This document shows positions 30,608-39,194 of a stretch of DNA of 40,797 nucleotides, one piece after another. Each line of letters begins with the position of its first letter. The stretch's first letter is position 1. The stretch is from positions 1 to 40,797 of the forward strand of contig PUNG01000013.1 of assembly GCA_003551675.1 (NCBI GenBank), read 5' to 3'. The notes under the pieces are model-generated. The model was not told where the DNA came from. It did no database searches and saw only the letters and a list, made by a program, of their open reading frames with translations. Position numbers and translations under genes: made by a program. This stretch comes from Thermoplasmata archaeon (lineage in GTDB: Archaea; Thermoplasmatota; Thermoplasmata; Halarchaeoplasmatales; Halarchaeoplasmataceae).

Positions 30608-33457
30608 TCACTCTATGTATATAGCGGGTTTTTTCGGTTTCGACTTGGACGCTCTTCCCTTGGGGTCGTAGTGATCTTCTCCCCCTGCGTCAGCTATCTT
30701 TACTTCCGCCTCGAAGGACTTTTCTAGATATTCCTTAGACCTTTCAAGTACTTCTTTTTCTTCGAAATCCGCTTTCAACAACTTTTGGTCCTTCTTTTTA
30801 GTAACGTCGTCCAATGCTTCTTTAACGAAGGGAGCCAGCTCCTTAGAGGGGGCATCCATCTCTTTTACGAGTTCACCCATTATACCCATCCCCTTGTCTT
30901 TTTCTTTCATTATCCTATCCAATGCCTTCTTTTTCCATCCTTCAGCAACGTAGATGTATATCTTGTTCCCCTCTACGTCGGCTATGTCCAAGATGCTTTT
31001 TATGTCGGAATGTACCCTTTTGATGTACTCTTCCCGTGCCTCGGCTTCGGGATCAAACTCATCCTCTTCATACCTGGGCAGCGGTTCTTTGGTTACGAAT
31101 TCAACTTTCCATCTGTCCGCCAACTCTTCCGCGATGTGAGGGGTAAAAGGTGTTATCATGCGAACTATCTTCTCACCTAACTCATTGAGAAGAGCGCTAT
31201 TTTGACCGCCTCTCTTCAAATACCAGTCTATCTCGGACGGCAGGTCATAAAAAGCTATGTTCGCTCCTTTCCTTATCTCGTAATCGTCCATAACTTCGTG
31301 GTATCTTTTCACTAGTTCGTTGAATCTTGATTTAAGATAATCATCGATCTCTTTCTTCTGGCCGTCCATGTCTCGGATGCTTTCAACCAGATCCCAAAAG
31401 GAGTTCAACTTTCTTTGGTAGTTGAAAGCCTCTTCTTCACTCCACTCTTTGTCCACGAAGGGACTCGCCGAGTGGGCATAGAATAGGCGTAGTGCATCTA
31501 CACCGTATCTTTCCGCCGCATCCTGTATGGGTTCGGCACCGCCCTTGGACTTTGAGATCTTACCGCCTTTACCCACAAGCCACCAGTTGACGAAGATACC
31601 TCTAGGACGATCTTCTTTGTCCAAAACAGCTACGTGATTCATGAGGAAAACTGGAAAGTGCACCGTCATGTGTTCTTTGCCGCCTAGGTTGAGGTCCAAT
31701 GGATACCAATATTCAAAATCGGACCGTATCTCTCTAAGTTTTCCCTGGGGTATGCCCGTACTTTTCGAAACTTCTTCAGCATCATCTTCGCCCAAAAACA
31801 CGAAGTCAAAGAATTCTTCGTTCATCTGTTCCGCTTCGATATCTCCCTTGTTGTAGTGCCTCGCGATCACGTAAAAGGCAGGATACAGTGTAGAATCCGC
31901 TATAGCTTCGACCAACCATCCTTCATCGAAGGGAAATTCGGTACCCATCCAGTTACCTTTTCTAGCACATGAACGATCCCGAAACCACTCGACTGTGGTG
32001 GGTAAATTGTCTGCATAACTTTGGGGTTTGACCGTCATATTTTTTACGTGCTCTATACTATCTTCGGTAAGTTCTCTATCAGAGTATCGGATGAACCACT
32101 GGTCCGGTATTTTTCCCACTACCACCTTTCCACCACAGCGGCAGATCGCTTCTTCAGAAAGGTCGTAGATCACGTCGGCCTTACCCATCTCGATCAAGTC
32201 TTCTTTTATCTTTTCTTTTGCTTCTTGGACCCTCATCCCTGCATAATCTCCACAGCTATCCAACATCTTTCCCGTATGAAATCCTGATTTGTAGATCTTC
32301 TTTGTGGCCTCTTCCAGTTTTTCCTCGTCCTCCTGTGATCCTATATCCATCTCTTGGATTATTTTTTCTGCGGAACTCGTCCCCCACTGGTCGGATTCGA
32401 TTATATCGATGGGTTCTAGTTCTTCTATATCAAGAGAGTATTTTTCTTTCAATTCCTCATCATCTTTTATATCCTTCAATGCGATCCAATCGTAGGGCGC
32501 ATCACTGGGAACGCTGGTGACTATGCCGGTTCCAAAATCAGGATCGGTAAAACTCGCTGGAAGTATAACGATATCTCTTTTTATCCCCGGTGCTTTTACG
32601 CTATCACCTATCATACTCTCACCCTTGACGGTGTCGATCTTCTCTATCGAGCCTTTTTGGTATTTGAGTTTATCCGCAGCTTCTTCACTCATTATCCACT
32701 CCTCGTCGTCCACTTTCACCACCACATATTCAACCTCGGGGTCTACCCAAAGATTGGTCTGTCCGAAGACGGTCTCAGGGCGTAAAGTGGCCGCGGTTAC
32801 GTATCTGTTCCCATATTCAAATTTAAGAAGAGTGAATTCTTGTTTCTCTGCGGTACCGCCCTTTGAAAGGTCGGTTTCGGAAGGGTCCACGGCCACGGGA
32901 CCGCACTCCACGCATTCCGTCCCATAGTACGGCTTTTGTATCAGCAGGTCCTTCTCTTTCAACTTCCTGAACTGCCAATCTATGAACTTCTTATAATCCT
33001 CCCTGGTCGTGTAGGTGAAGTAATCAAGATCCATGGAGAATCCAAATTTTTTCCAGTAATCTTTTTTATACAACTCGTTAAAGTATTTAACCACCTCTTC
33101 GGGATCCTTCATACGCTCTATATCTTCTTGGGAAGCACCGTTCTTTTTCATGTAAGATATCTTTTCTTCGTCACCCTCTCTCAACTTTTTTGATAGGCTG
33201 ATGGCCTGATTCCCTGTGGGATGTGTTCCTCCTGGAAAAAGAACGTTGTAGCCTTTCATCTCTTTGTATCTTGCGATTATATCCGTATATGTGTAACATC
33301 TCATGTGACCTAAATGGAGAAAACCGGATATCCCTGGATAAGCGAATATCACGTAAAAGGGTGTCTTCTCTTCGTCCTTTTTAGTCTTATGTATATCGTT
33401 CTCTTCCCACTCTTTTCGCCATCTTTCCTCGATATTGATGTAGTCGTACTCATCCAT
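30608..33457 (-). CDS. leuS: Leucyl-tRNA synthetase
   Basis: Class-I synthetase of the archaeal/eukaryotic LeuRS type, about 949 aa. The HIGH motif is HLGH in AYPGISGFLHLGHMRCYTY-like sequence near residue 50, the CP1 editing domain spans about 150-480 (TAATLRPETVFGQTNLWV, a typical threonine-rich editing motif), and the KMSKS motif is KISKSKGG near 665. An anticodon-binding helical domain and a C-terminal tRNA-contact domain follow. ATG 33457 (MDEYDYINIEERW) is preferred over TTG 33466 because a TTTAAA box lies about 26 nt upstream, suggesting a leaderless mRNA. It is followed by glmU-glmS, 54 nt downstream. Confidence 0.96.
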   Translation of the reverse strand: MDEYDYINIEERWRKEWEENDIHKTKKDEEKTPFYVIFAYPGISGFLHLGHMRCYTYTDIIARYKEMKGYNVLFPGGTHPTGNQAISLSKKLREGDEEKISYMKKNGASQEDIERMKDPEEVVKYFNELYKKDYWKKFGFSMDLDYFTYTTREDYKKFIDWQFRKLKEKDLLIQKPYYGTECVECGPVAVDPSETDLSKGGTAEKQEFTLLKFEYGNRYVTAATLRPETVFGQTNLWVDPEVEYVVVKVDDEEWIMSEEAADKLKYQKGSIEKIDTVKGESMIGDSVKAPGIKRDIVILPASFTDPDFGTGIVTSVPSDAPYDWIALKDIKDDEELKEKYSLDIEELEPIDIIESDQWGTSSAEKIIQEMDIGSQEDEEKLEEATKKIYKSGFHTGKMLDSCGDYAGMRVQEAKEKIKEDLIEMGKADVIYDLSEEAICRCGGKVVVGKIPDQWFIRYSDRELTEDSIEHVKNMTVKPQSYADNLPTTVEWFRDRSCARKGNWMGTEFPFDEGWLVEAIADSTLYPAFYVIARHYNKGDIEAEQMNEEFFDFVFLGEDDAEEVSKSTGIPQGKLREIRSDFEYWYPLDLNLGGKEHMTVHFPVFLMNHVAVLDKEDRPRGIFVNWWLVGKGGKISKSKGGAEPIQDAAERYGVDALRLFYAHSASPFVDKEWSEEEAFNYQRKLNSFWDLVESIRDMDGQKKEIDDYLKSRFNELVKRYHEVMDDYEIRKGANIAFYDLPSEIDWYLKRGGQNSALLNELGEKIVRMITPFTPHIAEELADRWKVEFVTKEPLPRYEEDEFDPEAEAREEYIKRVHSDIKSILDIADVEGNKIYIYVAEGWKKKALDRIMKEKDKGMGIMGELVKEMDAPSKELAPFVKEALDDVTKKKDQKLLKADFEEKEVLERSKEYLEKSFEAEVKIADAGGEDHYDPKGRASKSKPKKPAIYIE

Positions 33458-33495
33458 GAGATTCAAAATATAAAGGTGGATTTAAAGTCTTTCGA

Positions 33496-33511
33496 CAGAG
33501 CTAGTGCTCTG
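33496..33511. terminator. Perfect hairpin between the degraded gene and leuS
   Basis: CAGAGC/GCTCTG with loop TAGT (on the plus strand), 22 nt past the end of the degraded minus-strand gene and just upstream of the leuS TATA. It may end the upstream transcript. No long T-run follows. Confidence 0.35.
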
Positions 33512-33532
33512 GAAACGGATGCAGGTGAAAAT

Positions 33533-33744
33533 TTAACAGATATGTTCAACAAGGGAGCACGGTTCAATATGTGTGGATCCCGGAATTTCTTCTTCTACAA
33601 CTTTCACGAGTATCTCTTCATCACCTAGACTCTAAGAGTATTCTTCCCAAGTCGCGTGATCAGAGTTTTCCTCGATGACCTTGGTCTCTCCTGCCTCGAC
33701 CACATAGATGTAACTTCATCTAGACCGTTTTTGCGATGGATCAT
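33533..33744 (-). pseudogene. Degraded small gene upstream of leuS (frameshift plus in-frame TAG)
   Basis: Reading the minus strand from ATG 33744 gives MIHRKNGLDEV, then a one-base loss near 33713 moves the coding-like frame to YIYVVEAGETKVIEEN and onward to HATWEEYS, an in-frame TAG at 33632-33634, then SLGDEEILVKVVEEEIPGS and further to a TAA at 33533. With the lost base restored this would be about 70 codons of typical acidic archaeal protein. A TATTTAAG promoter lies about 22 nt before the ATG. I recognise no family. Alternatives are sequencing error or readthrough. It occupies most of the 350-nt gap between leuS and the FAD gene. Confidence 0.45.
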
Positions 33745-33805
33745 CTCCACCTTCAATAAGCTTAAATAGGCTCTCCTTGCTTTTTTATATTGGAGTGAAT
33801 TAGAG

Positions 33806-35140
33806 ATGAACCACGACGTGATCATAATAGGAGCTGGTCCTGCCGGACTTTTCGCCGCACTGGAGTTGAGTGAAAAGGATCTGGATATCACCATCGTAGA
33901 TAAAGGAAAAGACATCCACCAAAGGACCGAAGACGATATCATGAGTGGTGTAGGTGGGGCTGGAGCTTACTCCGACGGTACGGTCAATCTAAGACCAGAT
34001 ATAGGAGGGGATCTTCAGGAATTTACCAAGAGTGAAGAGAAGGCGTGGGAACTGGTAAACGAAATAGAGAGGATCCTTTCTTCGCACGGTATGCCGGACC
34101 CGGAAAGGAAAAACCCCGATCAGGAGGAGAAGTTGAAAAGAAGGGCGGCTTCACTAGGGGCAAGATTTTACCCCATCAAACAAGCGCACATCGGCTCTGA
34201 TAGAGCTCCAGACGTTATAAAATCTTTGAAAAACGAGTTAGTATCAAGGGGCGTTTCGTTTTTAGTCGGGACCGAAGTTAGAGAGATATCCATCGAAAAG
34301 GGGATGTGTAGGGGAGTTATCACTTCGAAAGGAGAAGAACTGCAAAGTAAAAAAGTCTTACTCGCTCCGGGTAGAGTCGGTATCGACTGGGTGGAGAAAC
34401 TCACAGATATCTTTTCTTTAGAGGCCGAATTCGCTCCCATCGATATAGGTGTGAGAGTAGAAGTTCCCAGTATCATCATGGACCCCGTGATAAAGGTGAA
34501 CAGAGACCCAAAATTCCATCTCTACACAAAAAGTTATGACGATTTCGTCAGAACATTTTGTACTAACCACAAGGGCTTCGTGGTGAAAGAAAAATACGAC
34601 GGTTTCATAGGTGTCAACGGCCACTCCATGAAAACGAAGGAAACAGATAAGAGCAACTTCGCATTCTTAGTCAGAACTCACTTGACCGAACCCTTGGAAG
34701 ATACCACAAAGTACGGTAAAGCGATAGCACAGTTAGCCAGTACCATCGGAGGAGGGAACCCCATCGTGCAGAGATTGGGAGACCTTCGAAGCGGAAGAAG
34801 GTCCACGCCTGCCCGGATAAAAAGAAATCCCATACAGCCTTCTTTAAAAGAGTACACCCCCGGAGACATATCCATGGCCCTGCCTGAAAGAGCGGTAGTG
34901 GACATAAAGGAAGGCCTGGAAATTCTCGATAAGATCATACCGGGCGTAGATTCAAGCACCACTCTACTTTACGCACCCGAAATAAAATTTTACGCCAAAC
35001 ACCTCAAGGTAGATGAAGATCTACAAACATCCATACCTGATCTGTATGCAGCAGGAGACGGAGCTGGCCTTTCACACGACATAGTGAACGCCGCAGCTAC
35101 AGGTATGATAGCCGGAAGGAGTATACGAAAGGAGATTTGA
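33806..35140 (+). CDS. FAD-dependent dehydrogenase-like protein (uncharacterised)
   Basis: A 444-aa flavoprotein of the COG2509-type group. It starts with the dinucleotide-binding motif DVIIIGAGPAGLFAALEL and the ribose-binding Asp at the end of strand 2 (ITIVDKGKD). The family motif GVGGAGAYSDGTVNLRPDIGG follows (residues about 50-70). The C-terminal FAD motif is IPDLYAAGDGAGLSHDIVNAAATGM. The substrate is not known. The promoter region shares about 60 bp with that of the divergent degraded gene; TTTATATT at 33784-33791 is the probable TATA box and GGAG lies 10 nt before the ATG. Confidence 0.88.
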   Translation: MNHDVIIIGAGPAGLFAALELSEKDLDITIVDKGKDIHQRTEDDIMSGVGGAGAYSDGTVNLRPDIGGDLQEFTKSEEKAWELVNEIERILSSHGMPDPERKNPDQEEKLKRRAASLGARFYPIKQAHIGSDRAPDVIKSLKNELVSRGVSFLVGTEVREISIEKGMCRGVITSKGEELQSKKVLLAPGRVGIDWVEKLTDIFSLEAEFAPIDIGVRVEVPSIIMDPVIKVNRDPKFHLYTKSYDDFVRTFCTNHKGFVVKEKYDGFIGVNGHSMKTKETDKSNFAFLVRTHLTEPLEDTTKYGKAIAQLASTIGGGNPIVQRLGDLRSGRRSTPARIKRNPIQPSLKEYTPGDISMALPERAVVDIKEGLEILDKIIPGVDSSTTLLYAPEIKFYAKHLKVDEDLQTSIPDLYAAGDGAGLSHDIVNAAATGMIAGRSIRKEI

Positions 35141-35184
35141 TCCACGGCAGAACTTATTTAACTCCCCGTAGACTTTTCATCGTG

Positions 35185-36468
35185 ATGAGTTACAAAACCA
35201 TACAAGATACGATCCATGGAAGCGTGAAGTTCAGCGGTCCCTTTTTAAAACTGATAGATAGTCCCGAGATGCAGAGGTTGAGAGGTATAAAACAACTGGG
35301 ACTCACTAATCTGGTGTTCCCGGGAGCCAATCACACCAGATTGGAACACTCCATAGGAGCCTACTACGTTGCGGAAAAGATGGCGAACCAACTGGAACTC
35401 TGCAAAGAAGAAAAATACCTGGTGAAGGCAGCCTCCCTTTTACACGATCTAGGGCACGCACCTTTTAGCCATACGTTAGAATTCATCATAAAAGATAAAA
35501 CGGAAAAAGACCACATGGACGTCACCCAAGAGCTCATCAAGGGAGATACGAAAATAGAGGAGAGAGAACATCCCACCATCCCAGAAATTTTAGAAGATGA
35601 AGGTATCAGCCCAGAAAAGGTTGCGGATCTTATAAAAGAAAAACCCAAAAATATGAAGATAACAGATCTGAACGTACATGACGGGCAGAAATATTTTGGG
35701 GAAGAAAAATATCTATACCAGATGATACACGGCTCATTGGACGTGGATCAACTCGACTACCTACTGAGAGATTCGCACTACACCGGAGCCGCCCACGGCG
35801 TCATCGACCTGGAACGTCTGATACAGACGGTGGAGATACATAACGGCGATCTGGTGATCTCTAAAAGAGGCGTTCCCGCGGTTGAAGGTATGTTGGTGGC
35901 TAGAGGTCTGATGTACTCCTCGGTGTATTTTCACAAGACCGCTCGTATAGCGGAATTGATGCTCACCAAGACAGTTGATGATCTAAAGAAACTTCCAAAA
36001 AACACCTACGAGATGACGGATAGAGAATTTTTGAGCTTTTTGGAGATGCAGGGAGATTTTCAAAAAGAGATCGTCAGACGTATAAAGTACAGACGTCTTT
36101 ATAAAAAATCATTGACTTTGAGTGAAGATGAGTTGGCCGATGCAAAAAATATCGATATCAAAGGATTCGGAGATGTTCAGAGCATAAGAAAATTAGAAAA
36201 TAAAATATCTAAAAGCATGAATATCAGCAAAAAAGACGTACTCATCGATATACCTCATGAGGACCTTAAATTATCAGAGCCAAGGCTTTCGAAAACGGGC
36301 ATCAAAATAATAGATGGGAAAAAGATAGCAGGGCTTTCCAAATACAGCCCCCTTGCTAGAGCTCTGCAGAGAAGACCCACCCATCAATATGCCATGATGA
36401 TCGCCTGTCCTCAAAAATATAGAGAGAGCTTGAAGGAAGAAGCCCGAAGAGTGATCATGGGTGTTTGA
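35185..36468 (+). CDS. HD-domain phosphohydrolase, SAMHD1/dGTPase-like
   Basis: A 427-aa metal-dependent phosphohydrolase. The HD motif is complete: RLEHSIGAYYVA (His55), LLHDLGHAPFSHTLE (His87-Asp88), and the later Asp in VDQLDYLLRDSHYTGAAHG. This pattern matches archaeal and bacterial SAMHD1-like proteins that act on dNTPs or other nucleotides. The ATG at 35185 (MSYKTIQDTIHG) is chosen because ACTTATTTAAC lies about 29 nt upstream and the usual N-terminus then starts; an earlier ATG at 35137 adds 16 residues that do not look native. Confidence 0.9.
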   Translation: MSYKTIQDTIHGSVKFSGPFLKLIDSPEMQRLRGIKQLGLTNLVFPGANHTRLEHSIGAYYVAEKMANQLELCKEEKYLVKAASLLHDLGHAPFSHTLEFIIKDKTEKDHMDVTQELIKGDTKIEEREHPTIPEILEDEGISPEKVADLIKEKPKNMKITDLNVHDGQKYFGEEKYLYQMIHGSLDVDQLDYLLRDSHYTGAAHGVIDLERLIQTVEIHNGDLVISKRGVPAVEGMLVARGLMYSSVYFHKTARIAELMLTKTVDDLKKLPKNTYEMTDREFLSFLEMQGDFQKEIVRRIKYRRLYKKSLTLSEDELADAKNIDIKGFGDVQSIRKLENKISKSMNISKKDVLIDIPHEDLKLSEPRLSKTGIKIIDGKKIAGLSKYSPLARALQRRPTHQYAMMIACPQKYRESLKEEARRVIMGV

Positions 36469-36522
36469 GCTAGATACGGATCTGAGGCAAAAGCTTTTAA
36501 AAGAATACTCCCTAGCATATAT

Positions 36523-38019
36523 ATGGATGGGATCAGTCTGACAGAACCAGAAGAAGATTTCCAGGCCGAAGAAACACAATCCTATGGGCGAGTAGGAGTC
36601 ACCTTTGGTGATGTAGGTACAGCTTCATTAAAATTCAATATATCAGCATCCGTCGACAAAGGCGAATACGTACAGATATCACATCCTGAGATAGGATGGG
36701 TTTTAGGTCAGATCGACAAGGTAGAAAGGAAAAGCGATTTATCTATAGAGAAAGCTAGAAAACTGAACAGAGGAGAAGACGTAGAGATAGACGAAACGGT
36801 AGAGGGAAAAATAAATGTGATAGGTTACAGGGACGATAACGGTCTTCTTAGGGTCCCGGGGAATCCTTTCAGTGCGGGCGAACCAGTCTATACCGCACAA
36901 GAAAAACTCATAAGAGAAGTCTTAGGACTCAAGGAGAGTAAAGAGGGAGCATATATAGGAAAACTTAGGGGACACGATATCAAAGTGAACATGAACATAA
37001 ACACTATAGCCCAAAAACATCTTTCAGTTTTAGCCAAAACCGGCAGCGGAAAGAGCTATACCACAGGGGTGATAATAGAAGAGATGTTAAAAAACGACGT
37101 TACCATGGTGATATTGGATCCCCACGGAGAGTACACATCCCTGGCAAAACCCGGTAATCCCAAAAGCTCCGATAGATTCGATGTAAGAGCTAGAGGGTAC
37201 GGTAATAAAATAACCGAATTTTCACCAAATCCAGAGATCAACAAAGGAGCACGACCTTTAAAATTTACATTTAGAAACATGGAAGCGAAAGAGATCCTCC
37301 AGATGTGCGACTTAAATAAAAGGCAGAGCTACATAAGTTCCCTAGAAAGTGCAAGATCAAAATTATCTGTAAAGCAAGGTCCATTTGACATAACCGATGT
37401 GATAAAATTCTTGAAAGGAAATGAAGAGAACGAATCTACCACTCTTATCAAAGCGTTAGAGCGGTTGAAAAAAAAGAAGATATTCGCAGAAAAAGGTAGT
37501 CGTATGGACGAGATCGTTAAGAAAGGAAGAACCTCTATCATAAATCTCAAAGGAACTCCACCTGATATGCAGGGTTTCATAGTCGACAAGCTGGCGACGT
37601 CTGTTTTTGAACTGCGTAAAAGGGGTAAGATACCACCTCTCATCATGTTTGCAGAGGAGGCCCATAACTTCTGTCCTCAGACGGGAAAAGTCGAATGCTC
37701 CGATATATTTAGAACCATAGCGTCTGAAGGTAGAAAATTCGGTCTTGGGCTGGGCATAATAACTCAAAGACCGGCAAAGGTAGATAAAAACGTGCTCAGT
37801 CAGTGCAACACTCAGATCATATTGAAAGTCACAAATCCAAACGACTTGAAAGCCCTTGAAAAATCCGTAGAAGGGATGACCAAAGGCATGAAAGAAGAGA
37901 TCAAACGTTTACCCGTGGGAGAAGCTATATTGTCCGGTGCAGGACTTTCCGAGCCCTTGTTGGTCCAGGTTCGACCCAGGGAGACCAAGGACGGAGGAGA
38001 ATCCATAAAAGTTATATGA
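36523..38019 (+). CDS. HerA-like DNA-translocating ATPase
   Basis: A 498-aa ATPase of the HerA/FtsK superfamily. The N-terminal beta-barrel (HAS-barrel) spans about 20-70 (YGRVGVTFGDVGTASLKF, EIGWVLGQIDKVE). Walker A is AKTGSGKSY (171-179), Walker B with catalytic acidic residues is LIMFAEEAHNF, and sensor region GLGIITQRPAKVDKNVLSQCNTQ follows, as in HerA. Classical HerA works with the nuclease NurA in end resection, but no nurA is adjacent. The TATA-like CTTTTAAAAG lies about 25 nt before the ATG. A DUF357 gene follows within 20 nt. Confidence 0.9.
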   Translation: MDGISLTEPEEDFQAEETQSYGRVGVTFGDVGTASLKFNISASVDKGEYVQISHPEIGWVLGQIDKVERKSDLSIEKARKLNRGEDVEIDETVEGKINVIGYRDDNGLLRVPGNPFSAGEPVYTAQEKLIREVLGLKESKEGAYIGKLRGHDIKVNMNINTIAQKHLSVLAKTGSGKSYTTGVIIEEMLKNDVTMVILDPHGEYTSLAKPGNPKSSDRFDVRARGYGNKITEFSPNPEINKGARPLKFTFRNMEAKEILQMCDLNKRQSYISSLESARSKLSVKQGPFDITDVIKFLKGNEENESTTLIKALERLKKKKIFAEKGSRMDEIVKKGRTSIINLKGTPPDMQGFIVDKLATSVFELRKRGKIPPLIMFAEEAHNFCPQTGKVECSDIFRTIASEGRKFGLGLGIITQRPAKVDKNVLSQCNTQIILKVTNPNDLKALEKSVEGMTKGMKEEIKRLPVGEAILSGAGLSEPLLVQVRPRETKDGGESIKVI

Positions 38020-38022
38020 TCT

Positions 38023-38030
38023 AGGTGATC
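38023..38030 (+). promoter_or_regulatory. Ribosome binding site for the DUF357 gene
   Basis: AGGTGATC is a perfect match to the complement of the usual archaeal 16S 3' end (GATCACCT). It lies 6 nt before GTG 38037, which decides that start over GTG 38025, which lies within it. Confidence 0.65.
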
Positions 38031-38036
38031 ACGTTG

Positions 38037-38318
38037 GTGGAAAAAGAGAAAGTCAGGGAATACATAAAAAAAACCGAAAAGGCCTTGAACAAGATAGAGA
38101 TGGTTCAACCGGAAAGATCACACTTTAAAGGGTTGGCAGAAGATTTTTTAGAGATGGTAGATGCCTACTATCGAGATTCAAAGCATTTCTATGAAAAAGG
38201 AGATTACGTTAACGCCTTCGCCTGTATCAATTATGCACATGGCTGGCTGGATGCCGGAGCAAGACTTGGATTGTTCGATACAGGAGGAGACGACCAGTTA
38301 TTCACCCTGGCGGAATGA
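38037..38318 (+). CDS. DUF357 family protein
   Basis: A protein of about 93 aa, mainly helical. The repeat-like helices EKVREYIKKTEKALNKIEMV, then HFKGLAEDFLEMVDAYYRDSKHFYEKGDYVNAFACINYAHGWLDAGARLGLF, match the archaeal DUF357 family. Function is unknown. GTG 38037 is set by the SD; the first four residues of a longer reading overlap that site. It lies 17 nt after herA, so the two are probably co-transcribed. Its stop directly abuts the stop of the convergent pantoate kinase gene. Confidence 0.85.
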   Translation: MEKEKVREYIKKTEKALNKIEMVQPERSHFKGLAEDFLEMVDAYYRDSKHFYEKGDYVNAFACINYAHGWLDAGARLGLFDTGGDDQLFTLAE

Positions 38319-39194
38319 TCACCCGACTATCCTAACTCCACTATTATCTATCTCGGTAAGGTAAACGTTTTCTTCCCCCACTTCCTCTTCAAATAGTTCT
38401 TTCAACTTTTCAGTATCTCCAAAAAAGAATACAGAATTGCCTATCATCGCCATGCTGCCCTCTCCAGCCTCGCTCCCTTTATCCAGTAGAGACCTCACTT
38501 CTTTTTTTACGAACTCCGTTTCCTCGGCAAACTTATTGGAATATTTTAAAAACCTATCGAAGCCGTTTTCAGGTAAAAATTCGTCCATTATATCACCACC
38601 CACGATATTGATCCAGGCGGACATCATGGGATCCCTTAACACATCGGGAGTAGACAAAGGACTTCCCGCAACGGCAAGCAGGACTTTTCTTTCTATCTTT
38701 TGAACTTTTAATACTCCGTCCGGAGGTAGACCCTCCTTCACCCTAACTTCAAAACCTCCATGGAACTGACCCAAAACATCGCCCATACCAGTTCTACAGA
38801 ATATTTCGGAACGGTGCGCCGCAGAAAGCGCTCTCTCCAGATCTTGGTCGAGTTCTGCGAGTACAGCGGTACCAGAGGCGAGGGCACAAGCACCGCTCAA
38901 ACCAAAGCCTTGGCTGAATGGAAGATCTGTTTCGATCTCGATGACTCCTCCGTCGGCGAACTGTCTCACAGTTTTTTCCACTACCAAAAAAGATGTTTTT
39001 TTCCCGTCAACGGATATGTCCCACCGGTCTCCTCCTATCTCTGCCTCCGCAGTTACACCTAGTGAAACGGAAAAACCCGCACCACGGGATCCTTTGGGTA
39101 TCCTATTCTGCCTTTCATCCCCAAATTCCCTTTCTTCAGACGGCAGTGTAAAAAATCCGGTTATATGTGCAGGACAAAAGGCTTTACTGCTCAT
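38319..39194 (-). CDS. Pantoate kinase (GHMP family)
   Basis: Phosphorylates pantoate in the archaeal route to CoA. The 291-aa GHMP kinase starts with SSKAFCPAHITGFFTL and has GSRGAGFSVSLGVTAEAE and the ATP-binding glycine loop PFSQGFGLSGACALASGTA (about 92-110). The third motif is near LAVAGSPLSTPDVLRDP. The neighbouring coaBC makes the assignment more certain than that of a generic GHMP kinase. Its ATG overlaps the coaBC TGA (ATGA), so the two are translationally coupled. Confidence 0.92.
   Translation of the reverse strand: MSSKAFCPAHITGFFTLPSEEREFGDERQNRIPKGSRGAGFSVSLGVTAEAEIGGDRWDISVDGKKTSFLVVEKTVRQFADGGVIEIETDLPFSQGFGLSGACALASGTAVLAELDQDLERALSAAHRSEIFCRTGMGDVLGQFHGGFEVRVKEGLPPDGVLKVQKIERKVLLAVAGSPLSTPDVLRDPMMSAWINIVGGDIMDEFLPENGFDRFLKYSNKFAEETEFVKKEVRSLLDKGSEAGEGSMAMIGNSVFFFGDTEKLKELFEEEVGEENVYLTEIDNSGVRIVG

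Noticed and set aside
33314-33628. Plus-strand 104-codon frame across the leuS start
   Set aside because: It overlaps the LeuRS N-terminus on the other strand and has no promoter, SD or recognisable domain; the minus-strand reading of the same stretch looks more like protein.
33625-33942. Minus-strand 105-codon frame overlapping the FAD gene start
   Set aside because: Most of it is antisense to the FAD-binding motif of the 33806 gene; only the part from 33744 downward resembles coding, and in a different frame.
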